Origin: Gelidibacter maritimus
GTDB lineage: Bacteria; Bacteroidota; Bacteroidia; Flavobacteriales; Flavobacteriaceae
NCBI RefSeq assembly: GCF_014062315.1
Contig: NZ_JACGLT010000004.1
Coordinates: 310,001-374,000, forward strand
Direction: 5' to 3'
Length of the DNA stretch: 64,000 nucleotides
Under the pieces are notes generated by a model. It saw only the letters and a program-made list of their open reading frames with translations, was not told the origin of the DNA and did not search any database. Both the position numbers and the translations under genes were made by a program. Shown here piece after piece: positions 1 through 8,052 of the stretch (its first letter is position 1; every line of letters starts with the position of its first letter).

Positions 1-1274
1 CCAATGAGCTTTCTAAAAACAAGAAGTTAACTCAAGAAATAGAGAACAAGGTTAAGGATTATGATTTCCGACTTGAATTTTTAGAAAAAAAGAAAGAGGA
101 GGTTGATAAAGCTCATAAGAGTCAAATCAGACAATTGGAGGTTATTTCTGCCTTATCTGCAGAGGAAGCCAAATCCCAGCTCATAGAATCTCTGAGAAAT
201 GAAGCCAAGTCTGATGCTATGGCTTATATTCAAGAAACTGTTGAAGAAGCAAAACTAACAGCACAGCAAGAGGCTAAGAAAATTATCATAAATACCATTC
301 AGCGTATTGGCACTGAAGAAGCCATTGATAACTGTGTCTCCGTATTTAACATTGAATCTGATGATGTTAAAGGACGTATCATTGGGCGTGAAGGACGAAA
401 CATTCGTGCCATCGAAGCCGCAACAGGCGTTGAAATAATTGTTGACGATACACCAGAAGCTATCATTTTATCCTGTTTTGACTCTGTAAGACGTGAAGTA
501 GCACGTTTGTCACTTCATAAATTGGTAACTGACGGAAGGATCCATCCGGCTAAAATTGAAGAAGTCGTTCAAAAGACACAGAAACAAATAGAACAGGAAA
601 TCATTGAAGTTGGTAAACGTACCATCATCGATTTAGGAATTCATGGTTTGCATCCCGAATTGATTAAGTTGGTAGGACGTATGAAGTACCGTTCTTCATA
701 CGGACAGAACCTACTACAACATTCGCGTGAGGTTGCAAAACTTTGTGGTGTCATGGCGGCCGAATTAGGATTAAATCCGAAAATCGCAAAACGTGCCGGA
801 TTGCTCCATGATATTGGAAAAGTGCCTGACTCTGAAGCTGATATAGAAACACCACACGCTATTTTAGGGATGCAATGGGCTGAGAAATACGGTGAAAAAC
901 CAGAAGTTTGCAATGCTATTGGTGCGCATCACGATGAAATAGAAATGACCACATTATTGGCACCTATCATCCAGGTTTGTGACGCCATCTCTGGCGCAAG
1001 ACCAGGTGCTAGACGCCAGGTCTTGGATTCTTATATCCAGCGTCTGAAAGATCTGGAAGATGTGGCCTTTGGTTTTAATGGTGTTAATAAAGCCTACGCT
1101 ATTCAAGCAGGACGAGAATTAAGGGTGATGGTTGAGAGCGAACGTGTTTCTGATGAGCAGGCCGCTAACCTGTCTTTTGAAATTTCACAAAAAATCCAAA
1201 CAGATATGACCTATCCTGGACAAGTAAAAGTAACGGTCATACGTGAAACGAGAGCTGTGAATATAGCAAAATAA
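1..1274 (+). CDS. rny: Ribonuclease Y, 5'-truncated by window edge
   Basis: Membrane-anchored endoribonuclease that initiates mRNA decay. The reading frame is open from base 3 with no stop, so the N-terminal membrane anchor and part of the coiled coil lie outside the window; the TTG at 135 is internal, not the start. What is visible is a charged coiled-coil stretch rich in E, K and Q, then a KH RNA-binding domain with the [10 protein letters not shown] loop (GxxG type), then an HD phosphohydrolase domain with LLHDIGK and a later AHHDE motif that bind the catalytic metals. The C-terminus ends a few residues after a beta-rich tail ending in VNIAK, as is usual for the family. It is followed by a bidirectional hairpin shared with the convergent kinase gene. 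The family call is secure. Confidence 0.97.
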   Translation, partial: NELSKNKKLTQEIENKVKDYDFRLEFLEKKKEEVDKAHKSQIRQLEVISALSAEEAKSQLIESLRNEAKSDAMAYIQETVEEAKLTAQQEAKKIIINTIQRIGTEEAIDNCVSVFNIESDDVKGRIIGREGRNIRAIEAATGVEIIVDDTPEAIILSCFDSVRREVARLSLHKLVTDGRIHPAKIEEVVQKTQKQIEQEIIEVGKRTIIDLGIHGLHPELIKLVGRMKYRSSYGQNLLQHSREVAKLCGVMAAELGLNPKIAKRAGLLHDIGKVPDSEADIETPHAILGMQWAEKYGEKPEVCNAIGAHHDEIEMTTLLAPIIQVCDAISGARPGARRQVLDSYIQRLKDLEDVAFGFNGVNKAYAIQAGRELRVMVESERVSDEQAANLSFEISQKIQTDMTYPGQVKVTVIRETRAVNIAK

Positions 1275-1305
1275 TTAATTTTCGAAAATCATATAATGTT
1301 ATAAA

Positions 1306-1333
1306 AAGAGCTTAGCTACCTTGCTAAGCTCTT
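1306..1333. terminator. Bidirectional terminator between rny and the kinase gene
   Basis: A perfect 11-bp stem (AAGAGCTTAGC / GCTAAGCTCTT) with a 6-base loop, flanked by A-rich and T-rich runs on either side. It can end transcripts from both sides. The right arm contains the last codons and stop of the minus-strand kinase gene, so the kinase coding end and the terminator overlap. Confidence 0.85.
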
Positions 1334-2466
1334 CTGTTTTTAGCATGAATCGTAAAAGTCGTGCCTACGTCTACTTCGCTATCTACTGTTATTTTACCTC
1401 CAAAACTTTCTATTTGATTCTTTATTAAATAGAGACCCACACCTTCAGAATCATTATTTTGATGAAAGGTTTTATACAATCCAAAAATTTGATTTCCGAA
1501 TTTATTTAAATCAATGCCTCGCCCATTATCTGAAATAATGAGCTTAAACTCATGAATATCGTAACTACAGTCTATTGAAATTACGGGGTCTCTATCCGGA
1601 TGCTTATATTTTATCGCATTTGACAGAAGGTTTTGAATAATACTTTCAAAATAGGAGCTGTTATAATACAGAAATAATTTTGGATTGATGTTGTTGTGTA
1701 TTGTTGCGTTGTTTTCTTTTATGACAAAGTCAAGAAGAGCTAAGGTGTTGTTGATTTCCTTTGCAATGTATATTTTTTTCACTTCTTGGCTTTTGTTGTT
1801 TTGCACGTGTACCACTTGGTTCAAATTAACGATTGTTTTTGTTAAACCATAGGACAAAGTCCTTAAGTGCTGCATGATCTCTGCCTTTTCTTTATAGGAG
1901 TCCGTCTCGTCATAAAAATCAAGCAAACTTTCAAAATTTGCGGTGTGTTGCTTGAGATTATGGGTTACAATGTGTGCAAAGTTCTTAAGCCTATTATTGT
2001 GTTCAGTGGCAACACTCAAGGCATCATTTACAGCCTCCTCGTGTTGTTTTTGTGCGGTTATGTCAGTGTGGGTGCCAATGATTTTTTTAGGCATTTGGTC
2101 AGGATCCCACTCGACTATCTTGCCTCTATCACGTATCCATTTGTAAGAACCGTCTTCACACCTCACCCGATGTTCATTCTCATACATGGGTTTTAGACCT
2201 TTGAGATGATCTTGAAAGTCTTTTAAGTAATCTTTCTTATCATCGGGATGGACTCTATCATTCCACGCATTGACATTTTTTCCAAAATCCGGATCTGACA
2301 CACCTAAGATTTTTTTTGAACCTTCAGAAAAGTAAACTTGTTCCAAAACAGCATCATATTCCCACATACCAATACCTGAATACTCTAAAGCAATCTGCCA
2401 TTTGAGGTCGTCAACCATGGTTGAATTTAAATTGAGTTTTGGTATTCCTGATCTCAGTGGTGTCAT
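1324..2466 (-). CDS. Soluble PAS-domain sensor histidine kinase
   Basis: Predicted cytoplasmic signalling kinase of 380 residues. Residues about 25-140 form a PAS_3-type sensor domain ending in the typical GTHTDITAQK exit. A dimerisation helix follows with H169 in VTHNLKQH as likely phospho-acceptor. The HATPase_c domain shows an N box (NLLSNAIKYK, about 279-288), G1 box (DNGRGID, 313-319) and G2 box (GVGLYLIK, 342-349). No transmembrane segment or signal peptide is visible, so it probably senses an internal cue. There is no response-regulator gene next to it, making it an orphan kinase here. The H box is THNLK in place of the more usual SHDLR. Downstream it meets the rny terminator; upstream is a long gene-free stretch. 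Its signal and partner cannot be told from sequence. Confidence 0.9.
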   Translation of the reverse strand: MTPLRSGIPKLNLNSTMVDDLKWQIALEYSGIGMWEYDAVLEQVYFSEGSKKILGVSDPDFGKNVNAWNDRVHPDDKKDYLKDFQDHLKGLKPMYENEHRVRCEDGSYKWIRDRGKIVEWDPDQMPKKIIGTHTDITAQKQHEEAVNDALSVATEHNNRLKNFAHIVTHNLKQHTANFESLLDFYDETDSYKEKAEIMQHLRTLSYGLTKTIVNLNQVVHVQNNKSQEVKKIYIAKEINNTLALLDFVIKENNATIHNNINPKLFLYYNSSYFESIIQNLLSNAIKYKHPDRDPVISIDCSYDIHEFKLIISDNGRGIDLNKFGNQIFGLYKTFHQNNDSEGVGLYLIKNQIESFGGKITVDSEVDVGTTFTIHAKNRRA

Positions 2467-3044
2467 ATCTTTAGATTTAGTTTAAAACGTGCCATAGTGT
2501 TAACCAACTATTGGACAGGGGAACTAGTTGACGATTTAAATGCTATTTTTAAAACTGTAATCAGGGGAAATCATTCTAAATTTAAGGATTTTTTTATGAA
2601 TTTTAAAAAAAAGTTATCCATACATACGTTTTTTCTTGTTGTGTCCGAGCACATTAAGTTTAAAACCAATTAAAGCGTGTTGTTTTAGATGAGCGATGTC
2701 AGCGGATATTCTCTTTTGGTAATTGATCAAAACTTACGAGGCCTATTTAATACGAACTTGTGGGAAAGCTTGTTGCTAACAAAAAAAAGTTGTTTTTCAG
2801 ATTGAAACAAAATTTGAATTGTAGTGAACTAGAGATAAAATTACATCTTTTATAGAGTTTTTAATAGTGAAAATCAGTAAAAGGATAGACACTATCAGTT
2901 TGGGATCAGTCGAAAACCTATTAAATGCAATTATAGGGTTTTGATTAGATTGCCTGACTTATGCTATCTAAGGGACGCAAGAATCATAAATTTACTGCTG
3001 ACTTCAATAGAATTATATAAACGCCAGATCGGAAATAAAGTAGC
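2467..3044. other. Intergenic region, no supported gene
   Basis: About 580 AT-rich bases between the divergent kinase start and the end of xerD. I see no tRNA, no clear terminator and no convincing open frame; the best is a 38-codon frame starting at 2689 with no recognisable product. The part next to 2467 should hold the kinase promoter, but no good TAnnTTTG box stands out. Confidence 0.6.
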
Positions 3045-3959
3045 TTAGCCTCTTGGATGAAATTTATTGAGCACATCTTTTAAATGCGACCTATCTATGT
3101 GCATATAGATTTCTGTAGTAGTGATACTTTCGTGTCCAAGCATCATTTGAATAGCACGTAAATCGGCACCATTTTCCAATAGATGAGTTGCAAAAGAATG
3201 TCTAAAAGTATGGGGGGAAATTGTTTTATTAAGATTTATTTTTTCGGCCAGTCGCTTAATCGTTGTAAAAATCATAGCCCTTGTCAACTGTTTTCCTTGG
3301 TGATTTAAAAAGAGCGTGTCTTTAAATTCCTTTTGAATATTTATTTTTGAGCGCACATGGTCCTTATAGATCGTAATATAGTTTTGCGTAGAAGTGCCAA
3401 TTGGAACAAAACGTTGCTTATCGCCTTTACCGGTTACTTTAATAAATCCCTCATCAAAGAAAAGATCTGAGATTTTAAGACCAGTCAGTTCACTTACTCG
3501 CAAGCCACAACTATAAAGTGTCTCTAAAATGGTACGGTCTCGTTCACCAATTCTTACACTGTTGTACTCTCTAGTAAGATCAATAGCTCCAATAAGATTA
3601 TTAATATCATCTAAACTAAGTGTGTCAGGCAATTTACGACCAATTTTGGGCGATTCTATATGGTCTAAAGGATTGATTTTCAAATAATCTTCAAACACTA
3701 AATAACTAAAAAAACTGCGCAAACCTGAAATAATTCTAGCCTGAGACCTCGCATTAACATTTTTGGAAATCTCATATATAAATTGTTGTATGGTACTATA
3801 ATCAATTTCAATGGGTGAAATATTTAGGTCATGACGCTCTAAAAAGCCAATAAGTTTCTTAATGTCATAGGCGTAATTGGTAATGGAATTTTGAGACATA
3901 CCACGTTCAATTTTTAAATACAACTGATAGTCATTTAAGGCATCATACCACTTCATCAC
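3045..3959 (-). CDS. xerD: Site-specific tyrosine recombinase XerD
   Basis: Tyrosine recombinase (304 residues) that, with XerC, resolves chromosome dimers at dif. Residues about 5-90 form the SAM-like N-terminal core-binding domain; the rest is the catalytic domain. All catalytic residues are visible: R154 in CGLRVSEL, K178 in GKGDK, H250 and R253 in HTFRH, H276 in LGHES, and nucleophile Y285 in TTEIYMH. Length and full catalytic set fit a housekeeping XerC/D rather than a decayed integrase, and there is no att site or phage gene nearby. It is transcribed away from aroQ. In related genomes xerD and aroQ are, to my knowledge, often close neighbours; here a set of beta-barrel genes lies between them. 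XerC versus XerD is not certain from motifs alone. Confidence 0.93.
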   Translation of the reverse strand: MMKWYDALNDYQLYLKIERGMSQNSITNYAYDIKKLIGFLERHDLNISPIEIDYSTIQQFIYEISKNVNARSQARIISGLRSFFSYLVFEDYLKINPLDHIESPKIGRKLPDTLSLDDINNLIGAIDLTREYNSVRIGERDRTILETLYSCGLRVSELTGLKISDLFFDEGFIKVTGKGDKQRFVPIGTSTQNYITIYKDHVRSKINIQKEFKDTLFLNHQGKQLTRAMIFTTIKRLAEKINLNKTISPHTFRHSFATHLLENGADLRAIQMMLGHESITTTEIYMHIDRSHLKDVLNKFHPRG

Positions 3960-4515
3960 TAATTCTTAATAGAGTTTAACAAAACAGCAATACATTTAGA
4001 TTGCACCATACAATATTACCATTTTCATATAGAAACAGGACAAATCAAAGGATGAAATTGATCAGTGTCCACAATTTCTGTTCAACAATAACTTTGGACC
4101 GGTGATGTTTTTTTACCATTTCAAACTTATAATTTGAGGCCCTTAAAGACTTCTTTGATAAAAACCTGTTTGAAGACATTTTGAATATAGCCTGTAGGTT
4201 GGATAACAAGTCAAATTGGGTAGCACGGTAATAATACGATGGACCACTTCAAAATGACCAAGATTTGGAAGTAGATTAAAAGCGATAATTTTCAACTTTT
4301 CAGGACGACTAGTTTCAGAAAACATCACTTATCAACAAATTATAAATATATTAAAGTGCTTTACTTGCCAAATTGTTAATAAAACCAAGTGTAATATGTT
4401 GAAATTGAGTGTTTTCTGATTATTGTTGATAACAGTTGTTTGCAACTTAAGATTTATTTTTTTATCCGATTAAAAATCTTTAGGTTATGTATTCAAATCT
4501 AAAAATATTAAAATA
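3960..4515. other. Intergenic region upstream of the beta-barrel array
   Basis: About 555 bases between divergent xerD and the first beta-barrel gene. It must carry both promoters, but no clean TAnnTTTG box is obvious. On the minus strand at 4143-4328 there is a 61-codon open frame that, with a one-base shift, would continue into a second protein-like stretch (TGYIQNVFKQVFIKEVF). This could be the remains of a small gene; I do not annotate it as coding. Confidence 0.5.
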
Positions 4516-5085
4516 ATGAAAAAACTTATGTTAATGACTGCTTTGGCAGTCTTTGGATTGTTTAATGCTAATGCACAAGAGTTTACTTTTGGTGCTAAAG
4601 CCGGGGTTAACTTTGCCAATTTCGGTGGAGATGATGCCGATGATCTTGATGGCAGGACGGCTTTTCACGTGGGCGGTGTAGCCAATTTTGGAATTTCTGA
4701 ACTGTTTTCTGTTCAACCAGAACTCTTGTACTCAGCTCAGGGAGTAGAGCAGACTTTTGAAGGTGTTACAGGTAAAGTACAAGTAGATTACCTCAATTTG
4801 CCAGTTTTGGCCAAATTTATGGTTGCTGACGGTTTAAGTATTGAAGCGGGACCACAAGTTGGTTTCCTGTTATCTGCCAAGGCCAAAGGTGGTGAAGAGA
4901 CGCGAGATATAACAGATGAACTTAAAGGAACCGATTTTAGTGGTGTTATCGGCTTAGGTTATCAGATGGAATCTGGATTGAATTTCGGAGCGCGCTATAA
5001 TTTAGGGTTCAGCAATATTGCAGAAATTAACGAGGTTGACTTAAAAAATAATGTTATCCAAGTTTCAGTTGGGTTTATGTTTTAA
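4516..5085 (+). CDS. Outer-membrane beta-barrel protein (OMP array copy 1)
   Basis: Small porin-like outer-membrane protein of 189 residues. A signal peptide (MKKLMLMTALAVFGL, cleaved after NANA) leads into amphipathic beta strands with the family signatures GAKAGVN, a central VQPELLYS strand, LNLPVLAKF, EAGPQVGFL, and a C-terminal strand ending VSVGFMF (aromatic last residue as required for BamA insertion). It belongs to the PorT/OMP_b-brl_2 type common in Bacteroidota. It is the first of four neighbours of the same family; its leader is almost identical to that of copy 3 at 6050. It is a single-gene unit, followed by its own terminator. Ligand or substrate is unknown. Confidence 0.9.
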   Translation: MKKLMLMTALAVFGLFNANAQEFTFGAKAGVNFANFGGDDADDLDGRTAFHVGGVANFGISELFSVQPELLYSAQGVEQTFEGVTGKVQVDYLNLPVLAKFMVADGLSIEAGPQVGFLLSAKAKGGEETRDITDELKGTDFSGVIGLGYQMESGLNFGARYNLGFSNIAEINEVDLKNNVIQVSVGFMF

Positions 5086-5111
5086 AAATCAACAGCTTAC
5101 ATTATAATTAG

Positions 5112-5142
5112 AAAAAACCGGAGCTTAGTCTTCGGTTTTTTT
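5112..5142 (+). terminator. Terminator after OMP copy 1
   Basis: Stem AAAAAACCGGAG / CTTCGGTTTTTT (one G-T pair) with loop CTTAGT, then T residues. The loop and stem nearly match the terminator at 6585, so the gene and its terminator seem to have been copied together. Confidence 0.88.
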
Positions 5143-5234
5143 GTGCTCTAAAGTCAGAAATATAAAGAAAAGTTAAAAACATTCAATTCCCGTTAAACCC
5201 TGTTAATCTTTAAAAATGTAAGGGGATGCCTACC

Positions 5235-5242
5235 TACCTTTG
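5235..5242 (+). promoter_or_regulatory. Promoter -7 box (TACCTTTG) of OMP copy 2
   Basis: Exact match to the Bacteroidota TAnnTTTG consensus, 25 bases before the start codon at 5268. The upstream TTTG element is weak (only TCTTTAA is near the right place). Confidence 0.65.
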
Positions 5243-5267
5243 TGAATCAATTTAAAAACAAAAAGAC

Positions 5268-5876
5268 ATGAAAAATTTATTTTTAGTTACGATGATTGGC
5301 CTTTTTAGTGCCACATCCATTTATGCACAGTCCGATAATAATACCATTCAATTTGGTGTCAAGGGAGGGGTTAATCTCGCGACGATTACCGGAGATGATG
5401 TTGGTGATCTCGATTCAAGAACCAGTTTTCATTTGGGATTATTCACGGAAATTCCGTTAAGCGAACGTTTTTCGTTCCAACCAGAAGTATTGTATTCAAG
5501 TCAAGGCTTTGCTATAAATAATCAAGCAGACTATAAATTGGACTATATCCAAGTGCCATTAATGGCTAAAGTTTATATCGTTAAAGGTTTGTATGCAGAA
5601 GCAGGACCACAGTTTGGTTTTAAGGCGAAAGAGAAAGTGGACTACGAATCAGGTGCTACCGGAGGAGAAATAGAGTTTGATCCTGACGATTCTGTAGTGA
5701 AAAATTTTGATACTAATCTTGCTTTAGGAGCTGGTTACAAATTCGACAATGGAGTGTCACTTTCTGCAAGATATAATCTTGGTTTGTCCAATATGATTAA
5801 GGACGATGCACCTTTTATATCAGATAGAGATGTTAAAAACGCTGTTTGGCAATTTGGAGTTGGTTTCTCATTCTAG
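5268..5876 (+). CDS. Outer-membrane beta-barrel protein (OMP array copy 2)
   Basis: A 202-residue paralogue of the gene at 4516. Signal peptide MKNLFLVTMIGLFSATSIYA is followed by FGVKGGVNLATITGDDVGDLDSR, which parallels the GDDADDLDGR loop of copy 1. Family strands FQPEVLYSSQG, IQVPLMAKV, EAGPQFGFK and ALGAGYKF are present and the chain ends in VGFSF. It has an acidic surface loop (EIEFDPDDSV) that copy 1 lacks. It has its own promoter box and terminator, so it is likely expressed separately. Function beyond outer-membrane location is unknown. Confidence 0.9.
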   Translation: MKNLFLVTMIGLFSATSIYAQSDNNTIQFGVKGGVNLATITGDDVGDLDSRTSFHLGLFTEIPLSERFSFQPEVLYSSQGFAINNQADYKLDYIQVPLMAKVYIVKGLYAEAGPQFGFKAKEKVDYESGATGGEIEFDPDDSVVKNFDTNLALGAGYKFDNGVSLSARYNLGLSNMIKDDAPFISDRDVKNAVWQFGVGFSF

Positions 5877-5905
5877 GAACAACTCAAACACTGTCAACAA
5901 TATAG

Positions 5906-5934
5906 AAACCGAAGTGTAAAACTTCGGTTTTTTT
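5906..5934 (+). terminator. Terminator after OMP copy 2
   Basis: Perfect 10-bp stem AAACCGAAGT / ACTTCGGTTT, loop GTAAA, T-run. It shares the ACCGAAG/CTTCGGT core of the other array terminators but has a different loop. Confidence 0.88.
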
Positions 5935-6049
5935 ATACCTAAATATTAGCTAAATACATAAGGAAATAGCAAGATTTTTATTTTTTTCATTTGTAAAATC
6001 CACCTATCATTGTAGTCTCAAATTTATTAAAAACTTAAAATTTTAAAAA

Positions 6050-6562
6050 ATGAAAAAACTTATGTTTATGGCTGCGTTTGCAGTTTTTGGATTGGCTAAT
6101 GTCAATGCGCAATCCCAATTTGGAGTTATGGCAGGGTATACCAATATTTCGGAAAAAGCTTCTTACGATGGCGTATCCGCATCACAAGCAGAATCTGGGT
6201 TCTTTGTTGGGGTGGTCGGAGATTTTACGGTTTCTGAAAAGTTCCATATCCAACCTGAAGTACTTTATGCAAATGCCTCTGAAGCAAATTTTTTGTACAT
6301 TCCAGTATTGGCTAAATACATGGTGTCTGAAGAATTTGGAGTTTTAGCAGGTCCTCAAGCTAATTTAATTTTAGAAGACATGCCAAATGGTGTAAATTCA
6401 TTGGGTGTAGACCTCACATTTGGTGGAAATTATAAAATTACACAAAACTTCTTTGTAGAAGCAAGATATGGATTTGAATTGACTAACAGGGTCAGTGATG
6501 GTTCTCTTGGTGTAAAAGGTAGATTCAATACATTGCATGTAGGATTGGGGTATCTGTTTTAA
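6050..6562 (+). CDS. Outer-membrane beta-barrel protein (OMP array copy 3)
   Basis: A 170-residue family member with signal peptide MKKLMFMAAFAVFGLANVNA, nearly the same as that of copy 1, and mature strands FGVMAGYTN, IQPEVLYAN, LYIPVLAKYM, VLAGPQANL and a terminal VGLGYLF. It is shorter than copies 1 and 2 because the loop between the second and third strands is trimmed. It has its own terminator at 6585. The close match of leader and terminator with copy 1 suggests that these two are the most recent pair, although the mature parts have diverged. Same family call, unknown ligand. Confidence 0.9.
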   Translation: MKKLMFMAAFAVFGLANVNAQSQFGVMAGYTNISEKASYDGVSASQAESGFFVGVVGDFTVSEKFHIQPEVLYANASEANFLYIPVLAKYMVSEEFGVLAGPQANLILEDMPNGVNSLGVDLTFGGNYKITQNFFVEARYGFELTNRVSDGSLGVKGRFNTLHVGLGYLF

Positions 6563-6584
6563 TCACAAAATAAATTTTTGAACG

Positions 6585-6613
6585 AAAACCGAAGCTTAGT
6601 CTTCGGTTTTTTT
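6585..6613 (+). terminator. Terminator after OMP copy 3
   Basis: Perfect 10-bp stem AAAACCGAAG / CTTCGGTTTT with loop CTTAGT and T-run, the same loop as at 5112. It lies 28 bases before aroQ, so aroQ needs its own promoter or read-through. Confidence 0.88.
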
Positions 6614-6641
6614 ATGTCCTTATTTTTAATACTTTTATCCT

Positions 6642-7070
6642 ATGAAAAAATTGATCATCATCAATGGCCCAAATTTAAACTTATTGGGCACAAGAGAGCC
6701 AGATGTATATGGCAGTCTGACTTTAGTGGATTTCTTAGAAACCATTAAAAACAAATACACCAATATTGAAATCGACCATTTCCAATCGAATATAGAAGGA
6801 GAGCTGATTTCAAAAATACAGGAGGTAGGATTTGACTTTGATGGTATTATCTTGAATGCAGCCGCTTATACACATACCTCGGTAGGTATTGGAGATGCTG
6901 TAAGGGCCATTGCTACACCGGTAGTTGAAGTTCATATTTCAAACACTTTTGCCCGTGAAGATTTTAGGCACCAATCGTTTATTGCGCCACATACCAAAGG
7001 TGTAATTGTCGGGTTCGGATTGCAGAGCTACGAACTGGCCATTCAGAGTTTTATAAATGATGGACTATGA
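6642..7070 (+). CDS. aroQ: 3-dehydroquinate dehydratase, type II
   Basis: Shikimate-pathway enzyme converting 3-dehydroquinate to 3-dehydroshikimate, 142 residues as usual for type II. The N-terminal IINGPNLNLLGTREPDVYG carries the flexible-lid arginine and the catalytic tyrosine (Y23). NAAAYTHTS holds the substrate-binding asparagine and histidine, VEVHISN the catalytic histidine, and REDFRHQS the closing arginine region. The next gene, a beta-barrel, starts at the ATGA overlapping this stop, so the two are translationally coupled even though their functions look unrelated. Confidence 0.97.
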   Translation: MKKLIIINGPNLNLLGTREPDVYGSLTLVDFLETIKNKYTNIEIDHFQSNIEGELISKIQEVGFDFDGIILNAAAYTHTSVGIGDAVRAIATPVVEVHISNTFAREDFRHQSFIAPHTKGVIVGFGLQSYELAIQSFINDGL

Positions 7071-7555
7071 GTTTTAAACAGCGTATTTTAAGTCTGATTT
7101 TTATTGGTTACGCCTTAGTTGTCAATGCGCAAGATCTTGAAAATAGATTTGGTGTTAAAGGCGGCTTGAACAAAACGTTTTTTACTGTAGACCAAAAGGA
7201 TTTAGGCCTTTATTCTACATCTGAAACGGGATATTATGGTGGTATCTTCGCGGAATTTCCAATTGATCATTTTTTGACCATTCAACCTGAGGTGCTCTAT
7301 ATTTCAGTTGGCGATTTCAATTTCCTGAATGTTCCTCTATATGCGAAATATGAAGTGGCCGATAAATTGCACTTAATGGCCGGGCCCAGCGTGAATTATT
7401 TTTTCGATTTTTTTACAAATAAGATGAAAATTGGTGCCGATATTAGTTCAAGCTATGATATTACACAATCGTTGGATGCCCATGTCAAATTTGCTTTAGG
7501 GATAGACGAATTAGCTCCAAATGGACTTTTTTTTGGAATCGGACTTAAGCTCTGA
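7067..7555 (+). CDS. Outer-membrane beta-barrel protein (OMP array copy 4)
   Basis: A 162-residue small beta-barrel with signal peptide (ends VVNAQ) and the strands FGVKGGLN, TIQPEVLYIS, LNVPLYAKYEV, LMAGPSVNYFF and a final FFGIGLKL. It starts on the ATG that overlaps the aroQ stop codon (ATGA), so its translation probably depends on aroQ. It is the most diverged of the local paralogues and has no separate promoter or clear terminator of its own. The nearest hairpin, at 7957, more likely serves lpdA from the other side. Confidence 0.88.
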   Translation: MSFKQRILSLIFIGYALVVNAQDLENRFGVKGGLNKTFFTVDQKDLGLYSTSETGYYGGIFAEFPIDHFLTIQPEVLYISVGDFNFLNVPLYAKYEVADKLHLMAGPSVNYFFDFFTNKMKIGADISSSYDITQSLDAHVKFALGIDELAPNGLFFGIGLKL

Positions 7556-7629
7556 TGAATGAACTAAACAACAACTTCTACTAATAACATCAAAAACAAT
7601 TCCCAATTCAGCCTGCTTTTCTATAAGGA

Positions 7630-7887
7630 TTAAGGTCCTATGTATGGATTAATTGTCAATACATCGAATGCTAAAAACTGATGGCCAATAAGAGCATCAA
7701 CATCAAAACGATAGGCGTTTTCTTTTAGGCCTAATCTGTTGCCTTTATTCGGTTCTGTGTAGATACCTAAAACTATAGGTATAACTGGAAAGGCTTTAGG
7801 AGCTATTTCAAAAATAAAATAACAACCTTGTACTGATGGGCCATAAATAGTGATGCCCGATTCTGATCTGTAGCCTACACCAGGACC
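7630..7887 (-). pseudogene. Decayed gene remnant, 85 open codons without a start
   Basis: Reading the minus strand from 7887 to the TAA at 7630-7632 gives 85 sense codons with normal protein composition: it begins GPGVGYRSESGITIYGPSV, has EIAPKAFPVIPIVLGIYTEP in the middle, and ends VLTINPYIGP. A TGA (7888-7890) sits directly upstream and there is no usable start, so this is best read as the 3' part of a gene whose front is lost or frameshifted. I do not recognise the family; the alternating pattern and final aromatic strand are compatible with a beta-rich secreted or outer-membrane protein. The rest of 7556-8052 shows only the lpdA terminator. Confidence 0.5.
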
Positions 7888-7956
7888 TCATGTTTAACAC
7901 AGACATCGTGACTTTACTAACACCTCAATCTCTCTATATATATTTATAATTGGCAC

Positions 7957-7992
7957 AAAAAAAACGATTCCCTGTAATGGAATCGTTTTTTT
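7957..7992 (-). terminator. Terminator of lpdA
   Basis: Stem AAAAAAACGATTCC / GGAATCGTTTTTTT with loop CTGTAAT. The A-run on the plus strand gives a U-run for the minus-strand lpdA transcript, and the T-run could also stop plus-strand reading. Confidence 0.85.
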
Positions 7993-8052
7993 AAATGCTT
8001 ATTCTGATTTGTGTACTTCACTCTTCAATCTTCCGAGCTTCGTGCTTCCAAA

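Noticed and set aside
2689-2805. Possible 38-codon small protein starting MSDVSGYSLL
   Set aside because: No promoter or family support; chance frame is as likely.
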